Shown here one piece after another: positions 1-7,388 of a DNA stretch of 19,972 nt. The notes beneath the pieces are model-generated. The model ran no database searches. It was not told the DNA's origin and worked only from the letters and a program-made list of their open reading frames with translations. Within the stretch, counting starts at the first letter, position 1. Every line of letters starts with the position of its first letter. The position numbers and the translations under genes were made by a program. Source of the DNA: JBEGQX01 sp041180805 (lineage in GTDB: Bacteria > Planctomycetota > Planctomycetia > Gemmatales > Gemmataceae); the NCBI GenBank assembly GCA_041180805.1, contig JBEGQX010000225.1:1-19972 (forward strand), written 5' to 3'.

Positions 1-110
1 AGAACTTTGTATTTGCGTTTGTTCGCAGGATTGATGAGCTTCTGGTCAGCCTTGAACTTATCCCATTTTTGCTGCAACGGTCCAGAAGGAATTCTGCTAT
101 CCAGGGTCAT
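1..110 (-). CDS. sdhA: Succinate dehydrogenase flavoprotein subunit, N-terminus only (runs off left edge)
   Basis: Translating the minus strand from the ATG at 110 gives about 36 residues that match the N-terminus of the Bacillus/Bacteroidetes-type SdhA: a stretch reading IPSGPLQQKW, then INPANKRKYKV, which leads into the FAD-binding strand lying outside the window. The family oxidises succinate to fumarate at the cytoplasmic face of the membrane and passes electrons through SdhB to the SdhC heme/quinone subunit. A clear ribosome-binding site (GGAGGA, 121-126 on the minus strand) precedes this ATG, and the gene starts 18 bases after the sdhC stop, so the two are co-transcribed. Only the first ~36 codons are present, so the cofactor and catalytic residues cannot be checked. 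Confidence 0.9.
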   Translation of the reverse strand, partial: MTLDSRIPSGPLQQKWDKFKADQKLINPANKRKYKV

Positions 111-128
111 TGTTCGCTAGTCCTCCGC

Positions 129-821
129 TTACTTCACCCATCCGAGCAGGATGGAAACAGGAATGGAACAATTTCCCGCCACCACTAGGATGGCGATGCC
201 CAGCCCCAAAGGCATTACAAGCTTACGAACCCAGCCCCTGGCCAGACCAAGGGATTGCAACCAGCTTCCCGCTCCATGGCTAAGGTGCAAGCCCAGCGCC
301 AGTTGCGCAAATATGTACAAACCACTTACCAGCGGTTGTTTAAAACCATGCACAACCATTTTGTAAACATCATGGCGCTGATGGGCATCACGAGGAAGGT
401 TGTCCTTGAACCCACTTGGATCGGTAAGGCCAAGGGTAAGATGCGCGATGTGATAAATCACGAATGCAAAAATTAAAATTCCCGTCAGCATCATATGGCG
501 GGAAGCCCAGGTTGCCTGCAGTGTTTCATCCACGGCATAGGGCACCGGACGGGCATCATTGTTCTTCTTGCGAAGCGCAAATGCCAGGCACAGATGAGTG
601 GCAAAGATTGTCAGCAAACCCGCCCGGGCCACCCAGATTAATGCTCCATGACCAGCCTTGTGCAAGAACTCGGCATATTCATTAATGGCATCGGGGCCCA
701 TGTAAATCAGTAAATTTCCGCTCATATGTCCAAGCACAAAGCCGACCAGCAAAAGGCCTGTGATGCCCATGCAAAACTTCATGCCCAGCGAGCTACAGGG
801 AAAACAAACCGGCGAACTCAT
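129..821 (-). CDS. sdhC: Succinate dehydrogenase cytochrome b558 subunit
   Basis: This 230-residue protein is a polytopic membrane anchor of the b558 family (Bacillus SdhC type, about 200 residues). It holds heme b and passes electrons from SdhA/SdhB to quinone. Five hydrophobic segments are visible, at about residues 16-36, 60-82, 108-130, 163-183 and 200-226. Histidines sit where axial heme ligands are expected in the helices: H32 in GHMSGN, H76, H124/H127 and H179/H182. Which of these bind heme is inferred from the Bacillus pattern. The ATG at 821 is preceded by GAGAGGA four bases upstream. sdhA follows after 18 bases, giving the order C-A and presumably B beyond the window. A single long anchor subunit is typical of this class. 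Confidence 0.93.
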   Translation of the reverse strand: MSSPVCFPCSSLGMKFCMGITGLLLVGFVLGHMSGNLLIYMGPDAINEYAEFLHKAGHGALIWVARAGLLTIFATHLCLAFALRKKNNDARPVPYAVDETLQATWASRHMMLTGILIFAFVIYHIAHLTLGLTDPSGFKDNLPRDAHQRHDVYKMVVHGFKQPLVSGLYIFAQLALGLHLSHGAGSWLQSLGLARGWVRKLVMPLGLGIAILVVAGNCSIPVSILLGWVK

Positions 822-882
822 GCGATCCTCTCGCTTTGAAGGCTATTGGCAGGGAAGCCATCCCATCGATCATCGGGCGTTT

Positions 883-912
883 AGCGTATCGGACAATAGT
901 ATTTATAGTCAA
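883..912 (-). promoter_or_regulatory. Candidate sigma70-type promoter of the sdh operon
   Basis: Read on the minus strand, TTGACT (912-907) is followed after 18 bases by TACGCT (888-883). This would give a leader of about 55 bases before the sdhC ATG at 821. The -35 is near consensus and the -10 keeps only the first TA and last T, so this is a moderate candidate. No other strong promoter-like pair stood out in 822-957. Confidence 0.4.
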
Positions 913-945
913 CTTTACCTTTACAATCGAGATGATAAACCATGG

Positions 946-992
946 GAAAATAAAAGAGACCCCCGGCTTTTATCCGGGGGTCCTACTTTTTT
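946..992. terminator. Strong hairpin terminator of the chitinase gene, possibly bidirectional
   Basis: A perfect 9-bp stem (GACCCCCGG at 958-966 with CCGGGGGTC at 974-982) encloses a 7-base loop. The plus-strand side is followed by six Ts (987-992). On the minus strand it is followed by a T-rich tail (957 down to 946). It lies about 20 bases beyond the stop of the minus-strand chitinase gene, so that gene is its likely client. It also insulates the sdh promoter from read-through. Confidence 0.85.
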
Positions 993-1001
993 GGGTCCAG
1001 G

Positions 1002-4000
1002 TTACACCCCGACCCCATTTAAAAGTTTGGCGGCGGTGCCAATCAGCGAATCCGGGCTGTTACTATCCCGAACATCGCCCGATGCTTCCCAGAACATCAT
1101 TCCACCCAACTGGTTGGCAAAAATGTAGTCCACCCTTTTGGCAATCATTTCGGGGTTTTCAAAAGTACTGAACATACCCCCCTCCACGGTGGGGGCATAA
1201 ATAAAGGGTGTATCAGCCTGGGTATCCCAGTACACTTTGTACACTTCAGGCTGGGTTTTCACCTTGTTTAACAAATCGGAATAATCAAAGGTGCCTTTTT
1301 CCCAGGTGCCGCTTGCCGCCCCTGCTGCGTTTTGGAACAAACCATGGTTCACATTGGCAACGCCCGACCATCCTCTGCCGTAAATCGGCGCACCCATCAC
1401 AATCTTGCCTGTTGGCACACCGGCATCCATGTATGCCTGAATGGTAAAGTCCACATTGTACTGGGCACCCACGCCGCTTGGGTCATTCGGGTTGGCGAAC
1501 AAAGCTGCCTGGTGATTTGTCTGGTTTTCCCAAGTGCCGTGATAATCGTAGGTCATCACATTAAACCAATCCAGGCTGGGCTCCATGGCGGCAAGCTGGA
1601 AATTGTTGTACTTGTCGTAACCTGCGGGAGCCGCGATGGTAAGCAAATAATGCCTGCTATCGGTGGCACCGGCAACCTCCAACTGCCTGCGAACTTCTTT
1701 CACCAGTTCCACATAGTTGGCTCCATCCTCCGGGCGATACACATTCGAGGAAAGACCCCCGGACACAGGATATTCCCAATCCAAATCGACACCATCAAAA
1801 CCATATTTCTTGATGAAGTCGACAGCACTTTTGGCAAACTTCGCCCTTGAATCCGCGGTCAAAGCCACATCCGAGAATTTGTCCGACAATGTCCATCCGC
1901 CCACACTGATGAGAGTCTGCAAATGTGGATGCTGCTGTTTCAAAACCTGCAAGGCGTGGTAGTTGCCTCGCAGAGGGGTTTCCCAGGTATCATTGCCAAA
2001 TGGTTTTTCAACCGCAGCCCAGGAATCGAATACACCCACCTCGCCCTGATCGGTGATCTTGGCAAAAGCATAGTTGACATGAGTTAGTTTGTCGGCAGGC
2101 AGATCGCTGACTTCATAATCCCTGCCGTATATTCCCCATTCGGTGAAGTATGCGACCACTTTTTTGTCACCGCTCGGATCAACCGGGGAAGGAGTGGGAT
2201 TGGGAACAGAGTTGACATCATCATTGGTGATGGTTGCGGTGGCAAAACTGCTAACCAGAGTCGCTCCCGTTGCACCAGCAAGCAGCACGCTGAAAGTTTC
2301 ATTGGTTTCCACCTGGGTATCACCCACGATACTTAAATAAAGACTTTTGGATGTTTCTCCAGGGGCAAAGCTGATGGTGCCTTGGGCAAAAGCGTAATCC
2401 ACCCTCATTTGGGCACTGGCGTCCTCGGTCATGTAGTTCACACTAACCATGCTGGTTGAAGCTGCAGAAAGCGTGAAATCCATCTTTAAAATCGTTGTTC
2501 CGGAATTGCCCTCCAAAGCTGCCACATTGGCAACCGAAATAGTGGGCATTGGAAACGGTGTCGGGGTAGGAGTTGGATTTACCGGGTTTACATTCGACTG
2601 ACTGGTAAAGACCTTGAATATGCTGGAAAACTCAAATGGCGATTGGAGAATGCTGGAAGAGGTTGTATCCACATAGCCGATCTTTCCGTTGGCATTCTGC
2701 ATATCACGATTGAGCGACCAGAATGACAGCTTCCCGATCGATTTCTGCTGGGCAAAAGCCAGAACCTCCCTGGCTTCCTGCTGGTCAAACACCTCGGTGG
2801 TGACATCATTCATGCCAATCATGGGTGTGATTCCCACCATGCTCCAAAGCTTGGCATCTGAATAACCTGCAAAAATGTTCTTTAGCTGACCATGCAGACT
2901 GTTGGCAGCCTGAATGGCATAGTCTCCCATTTTGCCATTGGGATTCGGAGCAGCCCATTCACCGTAATCCATGGTCATGATGTTTACGCCACCCAATTTC
3001 ACACCAGCATTAAAGGCACTTTGTACCGCATACACCCCATCTGGTGTCAGACCGGTAGGCAAAACTGGCAGAGTCAACCAGATTTCAAGGGACTTACCAG
3101 CCTTGGCAGCATCTGCCTGCAACTCGGCAAGAACGGCACTGCGTCTATCAAGTGCTGCCTTGTTGTTTACCGCAGCACCTTCGATGTCAAAATCAATACG
3201 GGTAAGGCCGTAGGCATCAATCACCTTTTGATATGCCGCCTTCAATGCTGTCTTGTCAGTGATTACTTCTGCAAGTTCGTGGCCATTGGCTCCACCAAAA
3301 CTTACATTCACATCACCGCCCAAGGCGCGGACCCCTGAGATCATGTTTCGCATCTTCAGATCAAACTCACCGCCATTCATTTCATAAGCACTGTAACCGC
3401 CCCAGGCAGGTTGATTGGAGGGTGATGCAGTAATGAACGCCAGCGAGAAGTATCGCAAGCCCTGATCTTTTGCAGCCTTCACCAGGTCATAAGTCGGCCA
3501 AAGTGTGGTGTCCACATACGGGGCAAAAACCTGGGCAGGCCAGGCTTTGATTGACTCACTTGCCTTCAGCACCTGAACCGAGGCTGTGGAGGTCAGGCCT
3601 GCAGGGTCTACCACTGTGTAGGAGAATGAATCGGTTCCATTAAAGTTTGGACCGGCTGTGTAAAGAATGGTTCCATTGGATTGAAGCACTGCTGTTCCAA
3701 AAGATGCCCCGGCTACACTTTTCACCACCAGGTTATCACCATCCGGGTCGGTGTCATTTGCCATCACACGGATGATTACAGAACTACCCGGGGAAACATA
3801 AACCGTGTCTGCGTTGGCAACAGGGGCATGGTTTGTTGGTGTGGGGGTGGGTGTTGGTGTTGGTGTTGGCAGTGGGTTTTGGCCAACACCATTGATTTGA
3901 ACATTTACAGGTGCAACAGAGGATGTCCCATGCCCTGTAAAACCAAAAGTCACCGTGGCACCGGGCGCAATATCCTTGTTCCAATCCACAGCCTGAATGG

Positions 4001-4664
4001 TGTAGCGCATACCCGAATGAGAAACAGTGCTCGCGTTCCAAATAGAATCAATGGCCCATGGTACATCAAAGGCAACCGTCCAAGATTTCAAAGTCGCTGA
4101 TCCAGTATTTTTCAAAGTAATATCGGCATTGAAACCACTGCCCCAATCACTGGTGACCTTGTAAGAAAGCGTTGCAGAAACTTCAGGCGTTGGTGTAGGT
4201 GTTGGTGTTGGTGTTGGTGTAGGTATTGGTGTTGGTGTTGGTGTTGGGCTGGGCAAAACAGAAAGGCCATCACCACTAAACGCAAAATTGGCTGGGTTAA
4301 GGGCGTAATTTCCACCCCCTATAAATCCGACAGAAACAGATGCCCCCGGTGCGATGGTACCGTTCCAGCCAGCATTGTTGATTTTGAATTTTCCCGCACT
4401 CACTTGGGTGATGGTTCCATTCCAGCTTGAATTAATGGTGTTAGCATAATCAAAGGTGGCAGACCAATTTGTTACCGGGGCATCACCAGTATTCCTAATG
4501 GTAATATTGCCCTGCATTCCTGAACCCCAGGCATTATCCAGGTTAAAGGAAGCTATCAGATTACCAGCCGGCACTTCTCTGGATTCGAGAATCTGCAAGT
4601 TTGGTATCAGGCTTTTTTTTCGGTTGTTGGTTAGAGAAAGCAAATCAAGAGAATGGCTATACAT
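1002..4664 (-). CDS. Modular exported chitinase with two GH18 catalytic domains and two CBM2-like modules
   Basis: This 1,220-residue protein is predicted to hydrolyse beta-1,4 links in chitin outside the cytoplasm. Modules in order: basic N-terminus with LESREVPA (about 26-33); CBM2-like module (~36-131); Pro-Thr linker; second CBM2-like module (~161-258); Pro-Thr linker; cadherin/Big-like module with a DPDGD turn (~280-366); GH18 domain A (~375-685) with SFGG and DFDIE (D491, D493, catalytic E495); linker; Calx-beta module (~707-817); GH18 domain B (~833-1215) with SVGGW, DGVDLDWE (D957, D960, D962, catalytic E964), MTYDY and a conserved late Trp (W1192). Domain A has Thr in place of the first Asp of DxxDxDxE. 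The ATG at 4664 is chosen because GAGGGG lies 7 bases upstream; an in-frame TTG at 4721 has no such site. No classical signal peptide is obvious. Cellulose binding by the CBM2-like modules is also possible. Confidence 0.93.
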   Translation of the reverse strand: MYSHSLDLLSLTNNRKKSLIPNLQILESREVPAGNLIASFNLDNAWGSGMQGNITIRNTGDAPVTNWSATFDYANTINSSWNGTITQVSAGKFKINNAGWNGTIAPGASVSVGFIGGGNYALNPANFAFSGDGLSVLPSPTPTPTPIPTPTPTPTPTPTPEVSATLSYKVTSDWGSGFNADITLKNTGSATLKSWTVAFDVPWAIDSIWNASTVSHSGMRYTIQAVDWNKDIAPGATVTFGFTGHGTSSVAPVNVQINGVGQNPLPTPTPTPTPTPTNHAPVANADTVYVSPGSSVIIRVMANDTDPDGDNLVVKSVAGASFGTAVLQSNGTILYTAGPNFNGTDSFSYTVVDPAGLTSTASVQVLKASESIKAWPAQVFAPYVDTTLWPTYDLVKAAKDQGLRYFSLAFITASPSNQPAWGGYSAYEMNGGEFDLKMRNMISGVRALGGDVNVSFGGANGHELAEVITDKTALKAAYQKVIDAYGLTRIDFDIEGAAVNNKAALDRRSAVLAELQADAAKAGKSLEIWLTLPVLPTGLTPDGVYAVQSAFNAGVKLGGVNIMTMDYGEWAAPNPNGKMGDYAIQAANSLHGQLKNIFAGYSDAKLWSMVGITPMIGMNDVTTEVFDQQEAREVLAFAQQKSIGKLSFWSLNRDMQNANGKIGYVDTTSSSILQSPFEFSSIFKVFTSQSNVNPVNPTPTPTPFPMPTISVANVAALEGNSGTTILKMDFTLSAASTSMVSVNYMTEDASAQMRVDYAFAQGTISFAPGETSKSLYLSIVGDTQVETNETFSVLLAGATGATLVSSFATATITNDDVNSVPNPTPSPVDPSGDKKVVAYFTEWGIYGRDYEVSDLPADKLTHVNYAFAKITDQGEVGVFDSWAAVEKPFGNDTWETPLRGNYHALQVLKQQHPHLQTLISVGGWTLSDKFSDVALTADSRAKFAKSAVDFIKKYGFDGVDLDWEYPVSGGLSSNVYRPEDGANYVELVKEVRRQLEVAGATDSRHYLLTIAAPAGYDKYNNFQLAAMEPSLDWFNVMTYDYHGTWENQTNHQAALFANPNDPSGVGAQYNVDFTIQAYMDAGVPTGKIVMGAPIYGRGWSGVANVNHGLFQNAAGAASGTWEKGTFDYSDLLNKVKTQPEVYKVYWDTQADTPFIYAPTVEGGMFSTFENPEMIAKRVDYIFANQLGGMMFWEASGDVRDSNSPDSLIGTAAKLLNGVGV
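3835..3870 (+). repeat. GGTGTT hexanucleotide tandem repeat coding a Pro-Thr linker
   Basis: Degenerate tandem copies of GGTGTT/GGGGGT on the plus strand encode the Pro-Thr linker between the second CBM2-like module and the cadherin-like module of the minus-strand chitinase. The six-base unit keeps the reading frame if copies are gained or lost. Confidence 0.85.
4189..4248 (+). repeat. Longer GGTGTT tandem repeat coding the linker between the two CBM2-like modules
   Basis: About ten near-identical hexamers (GGTGTT with GGTGTA and GGTATT variants) encode a Pro-Thr linker with one Pro-Ile step. The low sequence divergence makes it a likely slippage site that would change linker length without a frameshift. 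Confidence 0.88.
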
Positions 4665-4939
4665 CGTATACCCCTCAATCAGTGGATAGACCAAAATGAA
4701 ATGGCTGATGTTGGGGGACAACCATGGAAGTGGTTGGTGGAAGTGATGTCCCGTAAATGAACCCTAGGTCATGTTTTTAGGTAGTCAAATAAAGTTGGAA
4801 TATTTTTTTTAGGATTTCCCTAAGGAACCCGAATCATCTTTCATTCGAAAGTAGTTGAAAGATGATCATTTTAATTTCAATTGTTAAGCAAATGGACCAT
4901 GGTTATCATTATGATTCATTATTGTTCATAAGGATTCCT
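4665..4939. other. Divergent intergenic region with an 11-bp inverted repeat
   Basis: This 275-base region separates the divergent chitinase and DUF1559 genes and must hold both promoters; I could not assign a convincing -35/-10 pair to either. It contains a perfect 11-bp inverted repeat (ATCATCTTTCA at 4833-4843, TGAAAGATGAT at 4856-4866) with a 12-base loop. The tail after it is only weakly T-rich, so it reads more like an operator or leader hairpin than a terminator. A smaller TTAGG/CCTAA pair lies at 4809-4823. Confidence 0.6.
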
Positions 4940-5878
4940 ATGAAAAAGATCTCTCCCAAGGGTTTTACCCTTATCGAATTATTGGTGGTGATTGCGATCA
5001 TTGCCATTCTTATTGGTTTGCTTTTGCCTGCTGTTCAGAAAGTGCGCGAGGCCGCCGCAAGAATGCGGTGCCAGAATAATTTGAAGCAGATCGGCCTGGC
5101 CATCCACAAGTTGCATGACACCAAGGGTTCTGTAAACGGCATGGAAGTGGATGTGAACAATCATTGCGCCGCTGATTGCCGGGGCAATTCCATGTGGATG
5201 ATGCTTCTTCCAAATCTTGAACAGGACAACGCGGAAAAACTTTATGATTACTCCAAAGGTTGGGCCTCAGGCATCCCCGCCGCACTAAGCAACATGGTGC
5301 TTCAGGTTTACAAATGCCCCAGCGGAATGCGCTTTGCGGAGTTTTCCAATAGGCGCGATTATTTTGGCGTTGCAGGTGGAAACCCCAACCTTGTTAGTGC
5401 TGGTGGTGGAAAGGATAGCCATGGCTGGCGGGGAGATGTCCAGGTGGATGGTTTATTCAACCTGAATATGCCAAGGAAGTTTACCGATGTGGTGGATGGC
5501 ACCTCCAACACCATTGCGGTGGGTGAATCTGCCCACCCACAACTTTGGGGCATGGGCCCGGGTTATGGCAACGCGGCTATAGGAGGCCCGGTTGGCTGGA
5601 CTTCCGCAAGTGCCTGCACAATTGTGGGTGGGGTAAAATGCACGGTGCCCAACAGGTCTTATGGCAGGGATATCCGAAACACAAGGTTTGCCATTAATTC
5701 AAAAATTGCGCTTCTTGCAGACAATGAAAACGACACACCTTTTGGAAGCGAACACACCGGTGGGGCAAATTTCCTTTTCACCGATGGCCACATTGGGTTT
5801 TTGCCAAACTCCATCAACATGACTGTTTTTCAGTCCCTTGCTTCCGTCAATGGAAACGAAGTATCGACTAACTATTAG
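4940..5878 (+). CDS. DUF1559-family pseudopilin-like secreted protein
   Basis: The 312-residue product has a type IV prepilin / type II pseudopilin N-terminus: a short basic leader ending in KG, then FTLIELLVVI with cleavage expected after G8, methylatable F9 and conserved Glu at mature position 5 (E13). A hydrophobic helix runs to about residue 35 and into the AAARMRCQNNLKQIGLA segment characteristic of DUF1559. The C-terminus carries the expected His...DG box (SEHTGGANFLFTDGH). DUF1559 proteins are greatly expanded in planctomycetes; their role is unknown but they are expected to be processed by a prepilin peptidase and to sit at the envelope. The ATG at 4940 is chosen because AAGGA lies 5 bases upstream and it gives a standard short leader; an in-frame ATG at 4862 would add 26 residues with no good ribosome site. 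The lipoprotein gene follows after 8 bases. Confidence 0.95.
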   Translation: MKKISPKGFTLIELLVVIAIIAILIGLLLPAVQKVREAAARMRCQNNLKQIGLAIHKLHDTKGSVNGMEVDVNNHCAADCRGNSMWMMLLPNLEQDNAEKLYDYSKGWASGIPAALSNMVLQVYKCPSGMRFAEFSNRRDYFGVAGGNPNLVSAGGGKDSHGWRGDVQVDGLFNLNMPRKFTDVVDGTSNTIAVGESAHPQLWGMGPGYGNAAIGGPVGWTSASACTIVGGVKCTVPNRSYGRDIRNTRFAINSKIALLADNENDTPFGSEHTGGANFLFTDGHIGFLPNSINMTVFQSLASVNGNEVSTNY

Positions 5879-5886
5879 GGTTTCCC

Positions 5887-6342
5887 ATGAACATACTTGG
5901 ACGTGTTGCACTTTTATTTCTCTTTTCCCTGCAAATGGGGTGTTCTGGTGGGCCAGTGATTGCCCCGGTAAAAGGCAAAGTCACCTACATGGGAAAAGTG
6001 ATTGACCAGGGTGTGATCATGTTTCTGCCGGAACAGGGGCCACCCGCAACCGGCAACATCGAAAAGGATGGTTCCTTCACGCTTACCACCACCCGAAAGG
6101 CAGATGGAGCCGTGGTTGGCAAACACAAGGTGATCATTCAAGCCACCAAGGTAAGCGGGGGATCCTACGAAACACCAAAGTCCATCGAGGAAGAGAACCA
6201 GCAATCCCGTTCCAACAAGATTCTTGTGGCTGGCAAAGTAACCTGGCTGGTACCCGAAAAGTATTCCATGGATAAATCCAGCACCCTTACAGCAGATGTC
6301 AAAAATCAGCCAAATACCATTGATTTTGACATCAAGGATTAA
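5887..6342 (+). CDS. Small putative lipoprotein with carboxypeptidase-regulatory-like beta domain
   Basis: The 151-residue product has an N-terminal hydrophobic stretch ending at a Cys (C19) followed by SGG, which suggests lipoprotein processing. The residues before it (LQMG) depart from the usual lipobox because position -3 is Gln, so lipidation is likely but not certain. After this comes PVKGKVTYMGK and a small beta-rich domain with a KDGSFTL turn, the pattern of the planctomycete lipoproteins that commonly follow DUF1559 genes. It starts 8 bases after the DUF1559 stop and should share its transcript. Function is unknown; the fold is reminiscent of transthyretin/carboxypeptidase regulatory domains. 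Confidence 0.85.
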   Translation: MNILGRVALLFLFSLQMGCSGGPVIAPVKGKVTYMGKVIDQGVIMFLPEQGPPATGNIEKDGSFTLTTTRKADGAVVGKHKVIIQATKVSGGSYETPKSIEEENQQSRSNKILVAGKVTWLVPEKYSMDKSSTLTADVKNQPNTIDFDIKD

Positions 6343-6503
6343 TCACGCTTCACTTCCATCGAATGATAAGGAATTGGACTTTGATTTACCTGATAAACCA
6401 TTTTCATCAAATTTTGCTGGCTTATACATCAAGTCGTTCTTAGTCTATTTTATTCCGCTCGTACATTCGAAACTGAAACAACCCCCAACGAAAGGAGTTC
6501 AGA

Positions 6504-7322
6504 ATGAAGAGATGGATTGCTGGTGGCTTATTGGCAGCTATGGCTGTGGGATTTACGGCAACTGGTGATGCCCAAGCGAGGGATGGCATTCTTAACAAAA
6601 TCCTTGGCAAGCGCAGGGGCACAACCGAGGCCACGGAAACCGCTGCTCCTCCCATGGCAGAGGAAAAGAAGGATGGCAGCAAGAAACTGCCCGCTGGCGA
6701 TGCAAAGAAACAATCCAGCGCCGTACCACTTTTCAACGGCAAGAACCTGGATGGTTGGAACCAAAAGGGCGGCAAGGCCAAGTACCGTGTTGAGAACGGA
6801 GAAATCATTGGTACCTCGGTGCCAAACACTTCCAACTCTTTCCTGTGCACCAACAAGGATTATGGGAACTTCATTCTGGAAGTGGACTTCAAGGTAAACC
6901 CCACCTTGAATTCTGGCATCCAGATTCGCAGCCAGTCTTACGACAAGGAAACCAAGGTCACCATTCAAGGCAAGGAATTCAAGTTCCCCGCTGGCAGGGT
7001 GCATGGCTACCAGTGCGAAATCGATCCGTCAGATCGCGCCTATTCAGGTGGCATTTACGATGAAGGCCGCAGGGGCTGGCTGAACGACCTCAGCAAAAAT
7101 GAAGCCGCCCGCAAGGCTTTTAAGAAGAACGAATGGAATCACTTCCGCATCGAATGCAAGGGTGACTCCATCAAGACCTTCATCAACGGCGTTCCCGCCG
7201 CCGACCTTAAGGATTCGGTAACCCCCAAAGGTTTCATCGCTCTTCAGGTACACGGCGTAGGCAACAAGACCGAACCCCTGGAAGTTCGCTGGAAGAACAT
7301 CACCATCGAGGAATTGAAGTAA
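6504..7322 (+). CDS. Secreted DUF1080 (3-keto-disaccharide hydrolase-like) protein
   Basis: This 272-residue protein has a Sec signal peptide (basic MKRW, hydrophobic core, probable cleavage after AQA at 23-25), a low-complexity charged segment to about residue 70, then one DUF1080 domain (~73-270). Typical family features are visible: LFNGKNLDGW near the start, a VENGEIIG strand, GNFILEVDFKV, NSGIQIRSQ and a late VRWKNITIEEL. The domain has a concanavalin-like beta-sandwich and is annotated as acting on 3-keto-glycosides in some bacteria; the substrate here cannot be read. GAAAGGAG (6489-6496) precedes the ATG. The 161 bases after the lipoprotein gene hold no evident terminator, so limited co-transcription is possible. 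Confidence 0.93.
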   Translation: MKRWIAGGLLAAMAVGFTATGDAQARDGILNKILGKRRGTTEATETAAPPMAEEKKDGSKKLPAGDAKKQSSAVPLFNGKNLDGWNQKGGKAKYRVENGEIIGTSVPNTSNSFLCTNKDYGNFILEVDFKVNPTLNSGIQIRSQSYDKETKVTIQGKEFKFPAGRVHGYQCEIDPSDRAYSGGIYDEGRRGWLNDLSKNEAARKAFKKNEWNHFRIECKGDSIKTFINGVPAADLKDSVTPKGFIALQVHGVGNKTEPLEVRWKNITIEELK

Positions 7323-7349
7323 GCTTTCGTACTCTTCTTCTAAAACATG

Positions 7350-7387
7350 AACACCCGACTGATCGCTTAGTCGGGTGTTTTTATTTT
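7350..7387 (+). terminator. Rho-independent terminator after the DUF1080 gene
   Basis: A perfect 10-bp stem (ACACCCGACT at 7351-7360, AGTCGGGTGT at 7369-7378), extended by one A-T pair, has an 8-base loop. It runs into TTTTTATTTTT on the plus strand. The minus-strand cytochrome gene ends two bases away, and on that strand the stem is followed by a weaker T-rich tail, so it may serve both converging genes. Confidence 0.92.
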
Positions 7388-7388
7388 T

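Noticed and set aside
4189..4248. Tandem short repeats as a possible CRISPR array
   Set aside because: The unit is six bases with no unique spacers and encodes a Pro-Thr linker in frame.
4665..4721. TTG start at 4721 for the chitinase
   Set aside because: The ATG at 4664 has a GAGGGG site at good spacing and the extra 19 residues add no export signal.
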